Source: Syngnathus acus (taxonomy: Eukaryota; Chordata; Actinopteri; Syngnathiformes; Syngnathidae). From it: a stretch of DNA of 64,000 nucleotides. The notes below the pieces were generated by a model, which made no database searches, had not been told where the DNA came from, and saw only the letters and a program-made list of their open reading frames with translations. Each line of letters starts with the position of its first letter. Positions within the stretch are counted from its first letter, which is position 1. The position numbers and the translations under genes were made by a program. The stretch is taken from NCBI RefSeq assembly GCF_901709675.1, contig NC_051087.1, forward strand, positions 12,647,384 to 12,711,383. The letters are read 5' to 3'. This document shows positions 34,965 through 45,802 of this stretch, piece by piece.

Positions 34965-35125
34965 TGCTACTTATGGCTCATCCCATCAGGGGTCGCCACA
35001 GGGAGTCACTCGCATGATCTTTTTAGTTTTCACACGGGATGCCCTTGCTGACATGTCTTGGTCCACTAGCTAGGAGTGGAACTCATGCTGTCTGCAAAAA
35101 AAGGCAGCAGCATGTACTACTATGC
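34965..35125 (-). mobile_element. SINE with RTE-type 3' end, minus strand
   Basis: On the minus strand the end reads CCTGTGGCGACCCCTGATGG, the RTE-type SINE end also seen at 4,185-4,205. Before it lies AAGGGCATCCCGTGTGAAAA, and upstream a B-box-like GAGTTCCACTCC. The head is too decayed to fold. Confidence 0.55.
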
Positions 35126-35281
35126 AATCCCTCAAAGAAACATGACATACAGTAAATAGAAAGTGGGGCCTCGAATGGATTTAGAGTTAGCTTTCAATAC
35201 CTCCACGGCTACTACAGTGCAACTAAAATACTTTTCCTACCATGAATGTGAGCACACACACGCATGCACGCACGCACGCAT

Positions 35282-35284
<3 letters not shown>

Positions 35285-35365
<81 letters not shown>
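35285..35365. repeat. (CA)n microsatellite, about 40 units
   Basis: An uninterrupted CA run, preceded by CATGCACGCACGCACG-type variants. Confidence 0.99.
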
Positions 35366-35367
<2 letters not shown>

Positions 35368-36129
35368 ACTCACACACACTTATCTGAGGAAGCAGTGGCA
35401 GTCTTGTGCCACTTTGAAGATACCCACCATTAAAAGCTAGAAGACAGAGTTTTGAAGAGGCCTATTGAAAGCGAACCTGTGCATTTATGATGTAAATGTA
35501 TTTTTTCCAATCCTTTCTTCTTCTTACCCTCTTTTTCTATTTTGACAGCCTTTGAAATTGTCATGCACATTCAATTTAACAGTCAGAAATTCTACTTTGG
35601 GCCCATGTTTTTCTTCACTGCAATAAAATATGAAATAAACTTGAAAGGATTTGGCTGGATATTTGTGCTTGATTTTCCTTTAATTCACTGTGCCAACCAC
35701 AGTGCATGAATTTTAGGTGAAAAAAAAGGTAATTTTCTGTCAGTTTTACTGTAATAACTGACTCATCATTGTTCCCGCTTGCCTCTAGAGGCACCACATC
35801 CAATTTGGATTGCTAGATGGAAAATGATAAATCAGTCTAAAATATGAAGGGGTGCTACAATAAAATAAATTGTGAATTCTTTTAGCAAAATACAGGTCAA
35901 TATTTTGACCCAAAATCACACAATTCATACTTGAACTCTGTATTGGACACTGTTGATTAACTAATGCTATTAAAACACAAACGACACCATCCTTTTTTTT
36001 TTTTTTAAACACAACCATTAAAACTAAAAACTAAAACTTTCGACAAACATTGCAATAATTGATGAATTTCACTAAAAATGCTTACTTAGGGGCTTTACTA
36101 CTCTACACTGGGTTAGGTTATAGTAGATT
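35366..36129. other. Stretch without supported gene
   Basis: No supported gene. Contains a 14-base T run near 35,992. Confidence 0.5.
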
Positions 36130-36240
36130 GGATGTTCTCCCTGTGCTTGTGTGAGTTTTTCTTCAGCAACACTATCTTCCTTCCACAATCCAAAGACATG
36201 CATGTTAATTTAATTGAACTCTCAATCAATTATATCCAAA
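36130..36240 (+). mobile_element. SINE body fragment
   Basis: GATGTTCTCCCTGTGCTTGT, then CCACAATCCAAAGACATGCA, then TTAATTGAACTCTCAAT, matching the middle of the tRNA-SINE family. It has neither head nor tail. Confidence 0.45.
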
Positions 36241-38226
36241 GACAGGCTCGGGGGCCAAATGCGGGGCCGTTCATTGGCGAGCAATGATTTGAAATTTGAG
36301 GAGAAGGAGGATTTCAACACACTGACAAAAGAGGCCGTTGTTAAATACTATAGTAGAAGAGAAAGTGAAATGGAAAGCGGTAACTGTGACAGCGTCATGG
36401 AGGATCTTGGAGAAGCGGATTGAAAATACAGAGTTGGTATGTTTGTGCACCCCGGCTTCTATATATATTTGCTCTCGGGACGTCAACTCGGAAGCACAAC
36501 AGCTTTGGAGACATGAACAATCAGTCGTGCTGCGCGTGTAGGATTCACAATAGCGGTTCAGCCGTGCATCAAATGTTAAAATGCGGCGACATCCTTGAAT
36601 CTTTCCATTCATTAAATGTTTATTTTTTTCTCCAAGAGCAGAAGGTGCTAGATTAAATTTGGTGATTAAACTGCTGTATACCTACAATCTAACCACTTTT
36701 AGTGACAGTTATGCATTGCAAAAGGGTTCTAGAGGTCTCAAGAAAAACTTGAATATTTGCTCTCTGACCTTTAAGGCTGCATTCAGAGTGCGCACTGCTT
36801 CACTGCGACAGTTGGTAAACTCAAGAGCATTGTTCATTGTCATTCAGAGTGCACCAAATATGTCCCTCAACCCAAGATAGGGTATTTATGCAGCTATTTT
36901 ATCAACTTTGTTAATTTAGGTGTATAAACAATGATAAATTTGGCACATTGTCAGTAATGTATTGTTAGCTAGACAAAGACATTATAGCTGGTGTGATTTT
37001 CACATGATCATTTGTTTGATCTGTTAAACTAAGACAGGCATATAAGTGATAGAGCAATCATATACTATCCTCCTGAGACCCAGAAATTAATTTTTGTCCT
37101 CTGGAGAGAACATATGTTTTTGGTCCGTATCTCTGAGGCCATACGTGTCATTGTGTTAGTTCCTCTTGGCCCTTTCAGAAGACATCCTCGGCTTTTCACA
37201 GTTGCCATAACTGACCGATGTCCTCTCAAAAGGACATACATATTGTAAAAAATAAATAAAAACATGATTTGACTTTCTTTTTTTTTTTTTTTTACTGCAG
37301 TAATGTTTTTTTTCACCCCTAAGAATTATGTGGTGAAAAAAATATATAAATTGAAAAACGTTTTTTTTCTGGGTCTCGGGAGGTTCAATTTGTAGTCGAT
37401 ATCACCATGGACAACAATATTGTATACCTCCAGAATACATTGACACTCTGTAAACAAGTACCTGCCACTTAAAGACATGAGATACTTATTAGAGCTGATA
37501 TGTTTTCACTTGCAGACCACCTATAGGTTTAGAGAAGAGACAGACTTTGTGCTGTATTCATTTGCGCAAACAAGGATGCTGAGTTGTTGTGCCAGTCATT
37601 GGCAGGAGAGTCTTAATAAAGGCAAAACCCTGCCGTGCATGCTCTCTCTGTTCTACAACTCCTGCTGGTCGTCAGTCTCAACAGAGTCGTAATTTACTGT
37701 CAGAGAACTCCTCAAACTGGCCACCACACAGAGTGCTGACGGGGGACCGCAGACAAGGTAACAAAGATCACAGTCAAAAAGAATGAGTGAAAGAATTATT
37801 TCTTTCCTCTGCTGGAAAAAAAGAGTAAAGGCTTAAAAATAATGGAGGAGGTGGAAACAGGACAAACTGACTAAAACACAAACAGCGGTTTGCCTAGCTT
37901 TGTTTATGTTTGCCACAGGTTATTTTCCGGGGATGTGGAAAAAGAAGGGGCGAGATTGCAAGGTGGTTGTCAATGGTTGAAGCTACAGCTGCACCTGGCA
38001 GTGTGTGACTGGTCTTTGATCACTTGTCGACTGAAATTCCACCAGTGGATTAGAGTGACTGAGGGGGCAGCTGCAGGTGGGACGGCTAGACGAGTGACAA
38101 AGGAAGAAAGAAGAGAATGCATCATTAGAAACAGCTCTGTGCACACAGCCTTAAAAATGCTGCGTTAAAAAGTAAGATTCAGGATTATTTGTGACTGCTA
38201 TCAACATTTGGAATTTAATACATGGA
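36241..38226. other. Stretch without supported gene
   Basis: No supported gene. The best exon-like segment is 37,516-37,757, between a TTTTCACTTGCAG acceptor-like and an ACAAG-GTAACA donor-like site. Its frames hold no recognised domain, so it could at most be a non-coding exon. Confidence 0.4.
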
Positions 38227-38227
38227 A

Positions 38228-38292
38228 TCAGAAATGTATGTATTTATGTATTTATTTATTTATGTATGTATTTATTTATTTATTTACTTTTT
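38228..38292. repeat. TTTA/TGTA microsatellite
   Basis: Imperfect tandem TTTA units with TGTA variants. Confidence 0.9.
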
Positions 38293-38311
38293 TAATTTTT
38301 TAAATTTTTAT

Positions 38312-38672
38312 TCCATCCATCCATTATCTGTACCACTTGTCCCCACGGGGGTCGCGGGCGAGCTGGAGTCTATCCCAGCAGTCATCAGACAGTAGGCAGG
38401 GGACACCCTGAACTGATTGCCAGCCAATTGCAGGGCACACAGAGACGAACAACCATTCGCACTCACACTCACACCTAGGGACAATTTGGAGTGCTCAATT
38501 GGCCTACCAAGCATGTTTTTGGGATGTGAGAGGTAACCGGAGTGCCCGCAGAAAACCCAAAGGGGTGCACGGGGAGAACATGGAACACACAGGGAGGGCC
38601 GGAGGAAGAATCGAACCCGCACCCTCCTAACTGTGAGGCGGTCGTGCTAACCAGTGTTCCACCGAGCCACCC
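38312..38672 (-). mobile_element. Near-complete tRNA-derived SINE, minus strand
   Basis: This is the most complete SINE in the window. Read on the minus strand it has a head GGGTGGCTCGGTGG, A box TGGTTAGCACG, B box GGGTTCGATTC, a body with ATGTTCTCCCCGTGCACC and GATTGCCAGCC-type core, and the end AGTGGTACAGATAATGGATG with GATG units. The 3' end matches the Rex3 terminus in this window, which supports RTE-dependent retroposition. Head and body follow the same order as the copy at 9,571. Confidence 0.85.
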
Positions 38673-38735
38673 TATTTATTTATTGATTTATTGATTTATT
38701 TATTTATTTAGCCATCCCTCCATTCATCATCTATA

Positions 38736-38834
38736 TCCATCCATCATCCATCCATCCATCCATCCATCCATCCATCCATCCATCCATCCATCCATCCATC
38801 CATCCATCCATCCATCCATCCATCCATCCATCCA
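38736..38834. repeat. (TCCA)n microsatellite
   Basis: About 25 TCCA/ATCC units in tandem. Confidence 0.98.
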
Positions 38835-40570
38835 GCCACCCATCATAAAATGAAAATTACATTTATTTACCTATTTACATTTATTTTTTTCATTCATTTT
38901 TACAATTTACTTTTTTATTTTACATGTCAAAGTTGAAATGAAACAGTATCAGTAATCGTGCTTTGTCCAAGTATTTTGCGTGTAGAGGGGTTCTCCATAA
39001 TCTTTTTTTATCTCGGGCTCCCAGGGGGTCGAGAAATGTCCCTGCTCGTTAGTATCCTGTGATGCATAATGATTTGAGTCGGGAAATGCAGTTCAACCTA
39101 TTGGCCAGCAGATGACAGCACTAGCAACAACCTTGTCGTCACAGTTTTAACATTAACAGGATCTGAAGACTAGATTCGTGTAGTGTTTAGGACTGTCACT
39201 TTTTTCCACAATGTGAATAAGCTGTAACGAAATAGAATCAGTAAAAGTATCTTGTGGTACAAAACTATAATGGCTGTGATATCTATATAAATTATAAATG
39301 AAAAGAGAAGTAGAAAATATATTCAAATGTGTCTGTTGAAAAATAAGTATTGACAATTAAATTATTAAAATAATGCAATAAATAATATTATTAATATTAA
39401 TAACATTTATTATGATTTTCTGATGTAGGAATGTAGGAGCTTTATTTTTATGTTTTTGTACACAGTCAAAGACACACCATCTAAAATAATTTACAAACAG
39501 AGCACTTAACAACATTCAGAAGCAAAGCCAAGAAAATTGTGGCTTACCAAAATCACTAAAAGAACCTACAAAAACATTTAAAATATTTAACAGTAAAACT
39601 TGACCTTTGGCAATTGTCTGTGAGGCCGGAAAAAGCGTCAACCACGCCACACTGGTGACACTCGTCTGGGTGTGTTGTGCAGATTCTGTGCGTTTTGGGA
39701 AATAAAAGCATGGCGAGTGGTCTGTTCATTCTTCCTTGAAAAATCAGAAACAGGATTAATATGATGAATCAAGACTGTTATATTGCTGCTAAGTTCAAGA
39801 CAAACCTTTACAATGGTTTGTTGTAAGTCCTTGTTTACATTTCATATGCATGTTGTAGTTTTTTATCTTTTCCAAATTTTGAATTCTTAAACTGTTGAGG
39901 GACTGTTTGTGTGACTTTTTATAAATTGAATCCAATTCAATAAAAAATGTGTGTGCAAAAGAAGCTTCATGTTAAGGTTATTAAAATATGTTAATAGATG
40001 GATCAGAAAAAAACATTCATGGGATTTTTTTTACAATAAATAAAATGCTTGAATAACTGAGTTAATTAGAAAAACATGTAATTAATCGCGATTAAATACT
40101 TTAATCGCTTGACAGCAGACAGAAAGGGGCATGGGGGAGATCTGGATTTAAAAACATTTACAGGACGACTTCAGCTCTGAAGACATAGTATTCCATTATC
40201 ACTCTCCGAGTCCCCGAGTTTCTCCTGGTCTGCAAACATTCAGCCCCATTTGGTTTTCAGTTGGTAAAATGCTGTTTTAGTGTTTGTGAACACTGGGTGG
40301 GGCTAGATGTTTGCACACAAGATCAGTCTGGTAGAGCAGGAGCAGTGACAAATACATTCCTCATATACAGTGAATGACAAAACTTCTAGGATCTTTTTGT
40401 TTTTAAAAGAAAATCTAAAAAAAATCCACACCAATAAAACTTAGAATGAGGAAAACTTCTGTAGCATTCAAATCTGATCTCTCAGCTCATTAATTCTTTG
40501 TTGATATGTACAAAGCCAATGGATTTACAAACCCATCTAGTGGCAAAGAGCGGAACTACGAAACTAGTGT
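38835..40570. other. Long stretch without supported gene
   Basis: AT-rich, with no recognised gene. The segment near 38,980-39,130 (GAGGGGTTCTCCATAATC, then CGGGCTCCCAGGGGGTCG) looks like repeat sequence but could not be assigned. Confidence 0.4.
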
Positions 40571-41930
40571 CCTGTGCGACACAAACGTGTTGGGTTCATT
40601 TAAAGGGGAAAAATGTTTAAGTTGTTCAAGTTGAGATGGGTGTGAATCCCAAGACAAACATACCGAAACTCGATTGTGCGTCCTCTGCCACAGCTTCTCA
40701 ATGCTTTGACAGTCACTTTGAAGTAACCACCCAAAGCGCGTCCATGAGGGCTCCTGCATTGAACTGACGCTACGGTCCAAGTGCGAGCTCCCTGGGCTGC
40801 CTACCAACTGGATTTGAATGAAAGACTCAAACTGGAACACCCTGCAGAACAACTTCACTGGCACTGTCATTGTGGGCTCCGACACAAAAATCTGGCCCGT
40901 CCAACCGGACTTTGAGGGCCACATAGAAAATCCAGGCCTGCGCAGTGAAATGCATTTCAGAGTTGCACTGCAGTTCAATGAGCTCCATTTGAAGTACAGG
41001 AGGGGCATCTTGCACATTAAAGGAGAAAGGGTCCACAAAAATTTGAAATGTGGCTCTGTGGGTCTTGAAGTCTGCAAATCTGTGATCAAATTCCTTCTGT
41101 AGCTTCAAAATGACATCCACATACTTCTCACACTGCATCCACGAGTGTCTTGCATGCTGGGAAATGGCAAAGGTTTGGCAGAGAATGCTCTCACATTGTC
41201 ATAGACAGCACTGACAAGTTGTCCCTGGCCTTGTATCTAATTGTTCAGTACATTAAACCCATGTGTAATATGAACAAGAAAAGCTAAGTCCATGAGCCAT
41301 TTGGGATCACTTAGCAGAAGAACGGCAACCCTATCTTTCTTTATGAAGGCTTTCACTTCCGCTCTCAACTCAAAAAATCTCTTCTATATGTTTCCTCTGC
41401 TGAGCCAATGTACTTCGGTGAAGTAGAGCACATCCCCCTCTTCTGACTCCATTTCCTCTAAAGAAAGCACGGTACCTTTTTGCGGGATTTGATTTGGTTG
41501 ATGCATTTCACATCGACAGACATCACATTGTCAAACTTCAGGCATTTGCTGCAAAGGGCCTGCTGACGGATAATGCAGTGCAGAGCAATGGCCTCCTCCA
41601 CACTCTCCTCTTTCAAATTTTTTTTTTAAAAAGTGCCATCATTCCATCTTTCCTGCCATTGATGGCGCTCCATTGGTTGTTATTCCAACAAACCTCTTCC
41701 AAAGCAAACTAGCAGTTTCAATGACATCACACAGCTGGTGAAATATCTCCTGAGCAACTCCTCTGTGACTTCAAAATTGTCAGCAACACCACGGACATAG
41801 ATTGTGAGCTGGGGGGTGCCGGTGACGTCTGTGGTCTCATCAAGAGCGTCTGAGTATGCACTTAAATATTTGAAATTAAACGTCACTTCACAGGTCAGAA
41901 ACGTGCCCTGCCACAGTGTTGGCAGAAAGG
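40571..41930 (-). pseudogene. hAT transposase pseudogene (ZBED5/GTF2IRD2-like)
   Basis: On the minus strand the order is that of a Zaphod/Charlie-type hAT transposase. First comes LDETTDVTGTPQLTIYVRGV (about 41,840) and FEVTEELL, then GITTNGAPSMAGK (about 41,670), where the family has TDGAP, so a catalytic-position Asp has become Asn. Next are YFTEVHWLSRG (about 41,410), SDPKWLMDLAFLVHITHGFN (about 41,290), GQLVSAVYDNV, FADFKTHRATFQIF (about 41,060) and MELIELQCNSEMH (about 40,985). Frameshifts and stops separate these blocks. It is not a host GTF2IRD2 gene. The BED-finger N-terminus expected upstream is not visible. Confidence 0.8.
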
Positions 41931-41947
41931 CTGATGTTGAGCATATA

Positions 41948-42055
41948 TTTTCCGCACCATAAGGCGCTTCGGGTTAAAAGGCGCAGACTCAATTCCGGGG
42001 GTTTTCTGTACTTAATCCACACATAGGACATATCGCATTATAGAGTGCATGCATG
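41948..42055 (+). mobile_element. Single end of the GCGCC-type TA element
   Basis: TATTTTCCGCACCATAAGGC, then GCTTCGGGTTAAAAGGCG, resembles the terminus of the elements at 2,620 and 4,687. The outermost bases and the other end are missing. Confidence 0.45.
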
Positions 42056-42070
42056 CCATGACTTATGGTA

Positions 42071-42161
42071 AAAAACAAACCAAACCAAAACAAAACAAAA
42101 CAAAACAAAACAAAACAAAACAAAACAAAACAAAACAAAACAAAACAAAACAAAACAAAAA
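42071..42161. repeat. (CAAAA)n microsatellite
   Basis: About 17 pentanucleotide CAAAA units. Confidence 0.98.
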
Positions 42162-42439
42162 CATCACAGGAGCAAGGCAGTCAGTTCCGTTGTACTATAT
42201 TCTACTATTTAATCATGTACTGTATTGTACTCACATTGTTAATCGATATTAATACGCAAATCCATCAACATCCTCATCTTCTGTAGCCAAATGAAACAGT
42301 TGGGCAAATTCGCCATTAAACATGCCAAGTTCCCTCTCGTCATTGTGTCATCGCTCTTCTGCAATGATCCTGGCTTTCCAGAAAGCTTTAATTTTAACTC
42401 GTAAGCGTGTGTCTTTGTCTATTTCATTTTAGAGGGTCC

Positions 42440-42955
42440 TAATGCTGTTTGGTTTGCACTTCTTCTTTCCCCTTCAGGGGTCATCACAGCGAAACATCTG
42501 TTTCCATCGCACCTTATCCTGTGCATCCTCTTCTCTCACCTCAACTAGCTTCATGTCCTCTTTCACTCCATCCATAAATCTCCTCTTTGGTGTTCCACTT
42601 GACCTCCTGCCTGGTGGTTCCATCCTCAGCATCCTCCTACTAATATATTCACTATCCCTCCTCTGCACATGTCCAAACCATCTCGGTCTGTCATCTCTGG
42701 CTTTATCTCCAAAACACCTAACATGCGCTGTCCCTCTGATGCACTGGTTTCTGATCCTATCCCACTGCGTCTCTCCCAAAAAGAACCTCAGCTTCTTCAT
42801 CACTGCCTCCTCCAGCTCTGTCTTCTGTCTTTTCCTCAGTGCCACTGTCTCTAAACCATACAGCATCGCTGGTCTCACCGCTGTGTTGTACACCTTTCCC
42901 TTCATTTTTGCTGATACTCTTTTATCACACATCACCGTTTGTTAAAACAACCAGG
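42440..42955 (-). mobile_element. RTE (BovB-like) LINE 3' fragment
   Basis: The minus-strand frame of about 153 codons (42,474-42,935) reads CDKRVSAKMKGKVYNTAVRP, AMLYGLETVALRKRQ, WDRIRNQCIRGTAHV, RWFGHVQRRDSEYISRRM and PPGRRSSGTPKRRFMDGVKE. This is the C-terminal part of an RTE ORF2. It ends in a CACAGCGAAAC-type context near 42,480, as is usual for this family. It is 5'-truncated, open over its length, and related to the shorter fragment at 25,790. Confidence 0.82.
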
Positions 42956-44497
42956 CATACAAACGCACACGTAGAAAATAAAAGTACCACAGAGCAGGTT
43001 CCTATTCCTTAGGGACTGTGCACTATAGAGTAATAAAAATGACAACATAGAGTATCTTTTTTTTATTCCACTTAACACTGATGCACAAACTTGAAGTGGC
43101 AATGTGCAGTCTTTTTGGCCATCTAGCGTTAAAACATTAGAATGCAGTGACCTAAGTTGACACACATGCACACATGCATTTTGAAGCAAGAGACCACACT
43201 TGACAAGGCTATCACCAGAATTTTCAGCAGAGGTGCATACATAATGTCATCACAAGCGACTTATAGCATTCATCTAATGAATGAATAAAATCAGTGCATT
43301 GCAATTGTTACACATGATGTAGTCATTTGTCCAGAAAATTTCGGATTTCTTTGATTGTCTCCTCCAGGAGAAAGATGGCAACGAAGCATGTTAGGGTCCT
43401 GTACGGTGAGGGATGACCCATGTAACGTAATTCGCAATCACTAGATCTAAAATATGTTGGTTGATTGATTCATTCATTGATTGATTCATTGATTGATTGA
43501 TTGAACATATTTTTAAAAAAAACTATCACAAAATTTATTGGTGGGTTTTACTTTTTAAAACTAATGAACGTTGAAAAATCAAAACATTTGACACACTGTC
43601 TCTTTAAAGAGAGACAGTAAGTGAGAATTAAGTGGTAAGTCAGTAATACGTAGTTGCCAGGCTTTCCTTGGTCACATTTATTTTAATGTAATGTTGAGTT
43701 GGAAACTTACGAGAGCTTCATTAGTAGATGGGTTGAAGAATGTGTTATTTTCCATCACTTTTGCTGTGCACAATCCCTCCTCCTCCAGTTAATGTAAAAA
43801 TATTTAAATGAGGTATAGTACAAGTTAGGCACGTACCATTTAACAGATGAACTGTATTGTGGATACAGAACATTTTCTTAATATCCACAAAACACATACT
43901 GCTCCTACTGAAACACGATAAAGTATGTAAAGATCATTTTAGACTGGTTGTGGATTTACTGTATGATATTTTACGGCTGATTATTTTTATACTATAAATT
44001 GCTCTTTATTACGTTAACAAAGAAGCTGTGATCATATTTTATTACTACTAGTTTCACTGAGAAAAAAAAAGCAGCATTTCGTGAGAAGCAAAAGCTGTAG
44101 GAATATAACTGTTTGCATTACCTTTTATTGTGGCCCTCTGCACCTTCCTTCGTGAGAATGTGCACTGCTGAAACCTCAAAAAAGGAAGTAGGCGCGGCTT
44201 CTTTTGACAGACTGTGATGCACAACATATAGAGTACACATTCCATGATGTACGTTGTTGGTGAAAGGGCTGGTGTAAAGTAAGAGACTATTATATTTTTA
44301 CTGAACTTTTTGTACATTTGAATTTGTTATTTCGACAGACTTGTTTTTCTCTGGAACTCTGAATTGGATTAACATTTTTGAAGGTCATATTGCTTGGTTA
44401 ACAACAAGATTTTCTGAGACTGAGAAATATTTCAAGCTACTAAGGAAATAGTGACTCCGAGCTGTTGCCTAGCAACACTACATTCAACTTTGTTGCA
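42956..44497. other. Upstream region of the MYADM-like gene
   Basis: No gene is recognisable. It presumably holds the promoter and any 5' non-coding exon of the gene at 44,498, but I see no convincing TATA box or CpG-rich core. A GATT-rich low-complexity run lies at 43,460-43,505. Confidence 0.4.
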
Positions 44498-45382
44498 ATG
44501 CCTGTGATTGTACTCGAGGCCCGAGACTTTGCAAGTCCTCTTTTTTTGGTGAGGTCATGGGAGGTGTTATCCAGTTGTACTACCTTCAGTCTGGTGAGTG
44601 CACTGGAGTCATCAGAGCTAACCAAGAATCAGCTGCATCTTCAACACCTCCCCACCATCAAGACCTTCTGCATATTTACCTGGTGCTTCTTCTTCACACT
44701 TACCCTGCTGATCCACATTCTCAGCACCATCCAGTTTCACAGCCTCCTTCCAGTGTCCTGGAAAAACCTGACTGTGACTGTGGCAGTTTTGGGATCGCTG
44801 ATGTGTCTCAGTGCCTTTATAGTTTTTCCAACGCTCATTATGGAGCACCAAACGGCCTGGCCACGTCCTGTGGCAGCCGTCATAACATCAGGCCTCACTT
44901 TTCTCGCCTATATCTTGGAAGCCTACTTTCTATGCTCCCAGGTCCAGGAACAAAGAGGTTTCTTGGGCAGTCTACCTGGTCTTTTCAAGATTGTGGAACT
45001 TTGGGGTGGTTTTCAGATGATTCCTTTGTTTGTGGAAGCAGATTATGGCCCAAATCGCTGGCAGCGGTGGATGTCTGGAACGTCATATGGTGTCTGTATC
45101 CTCATGTCTCTTGTCACCCTGGTAATAATATTGGGTGAATTTGCAGGAAAATGTCATGTTCCTTTTGACAGATTAATGGTTGTCTTCACGATAATTGGAC
45201 TGCTGCTATACATGGTAGCTACTGTGATTTGTTTTGACAAGATACTACACCTAAAAAACAGTGCCAACAAAAGTTCAGAGTTAGTTATAATGGAGATAGT
45301 TGTTGCTTGTATCGCACTGGTATGTTATACCGTGGACCTTACATTCTCTATTAAAACTTTGTGTGACAGGCTTCACACATGA
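44498..45382 (+). CDS. MYADM-like MARVEL-domain membrane protein
   Basis: A single uninterrupted coding exon of 294 codons for a myeloid-associated differentiation marker family protein. These are multi-pass plasma-membrane proteins with two MARVEL domains, linked to membrane-raft organisation. MARVEL 1 starts near LFLVRSWEV (residues 16-23) and continues through FTWCFFFTLTLLIHIL (60-75), VSWKNLTVTV (86-95) and CLSAFIVFP (103-111). MARVEL 2 starts near LPGLFKIVELWGGF (159-172), followed by hydrophobic spans at about 196-215, 226-246 and 263-285. MYADM itself has SWRN and CLSASIIYP at the same places, and length and single-exon form fit the family. The start ATG is chosen because it gives MPV, as in MYADM; upstream in-frame codons to 44,465 lack an ATG. 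Which paralogue (myadm or myadml2-like) is unresolved. Confidence 0.9.
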   Translation: MPVIVLEARDFASPLFLVRSWEVLSSCTTFSLVSALESSELTKNQLHLQHLPTIKTFCIFTWCFFFTLTLLIHILSTIQFHSLLPVSWKNLTVTVAVLGSLMCLSAFIVFPTLIMEHQTAWPRPVAAVITSGLTFLAYILEAYFLCSQVQEQRGFLGSLPGLFKIVELWGGFQMIPLFVEADYGPNRWQRWMSGTSYGVCILMSLVTLVIILGEFAGKCHVPFDRLMVVFTIIGLLLYMVATVICFDKILHLKNSANKSSELVIMEIVVACIALVCYTVDLTFSIKTLCDRLHT

Positions 45383-45620
45383 ATGAACTCTTTATGTTAA
45401 ATGTAAGTGGTAATATATTTTTCTGAGTGTTAAAAATGTTGATCTGAAATGATTTTGTAACCTTTAACATGTTTATTTAATGTAACAAGGACTTAAGTTG
45501 TATTCTAGTAAAATTTCACCTTGCACCTTGACCTACAACCTTAAGCATCTTATTTTATACATAATTTCCCTTGTGAATGAGGTATTCAACTGTCCGTCTG
45601 TGCGTCCGTGCGTCGTTCTG

Positions 45621-45708
45621 TCCATCCATCCATCCATCCATCCATCCATCCATCCATCCATCCATCCATCCATCCATCCATCCATCCATCCATCCATCCA
45701 TCCATCCA
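45621..45708. repeat. (TCCA)n microsatellite
   Basis: About 22 TCCA units, directly downstream of the MYADM-like gene. Confidence 0.98.
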
Positions 45709-45802
45709 CACAACAATCATCCATTCTGGACAAAAGATAATTAACAAAATTATCATGGGCTTTTAGGAACTGGTACAGAGTTGGTGTGCTACCAAATCTG
45801 TA

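Noticed and set aside
35163-35433. Plus-strand open frames encoding His-Thr runs
   Set aside because: They are translations of the CA microsatellite at 35,285-35,365.
37516-37757. Exon-like segment between acceptor and donor motifs
   Set aside because: No coding signature in any frame and no neighbouring exons recognised; single GT-AG pairs of this quality occur by chance.
38736-38834. Regularly spaced repeats that could suggest a repeat array such as CRISPR
   Set aside because: A simple TCCA microsatellite with no spacers; the window is a vertebrate genome.
40556-41138. Open frames of 177 and 103 codons as a GTF2IRD2-like host gene
   Set aside because: The matching blocks fall in different frames, with stops between and a lost catalytic Asp, so it is a transposon relic. 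The 177-codon frame is out of frame with the homology.
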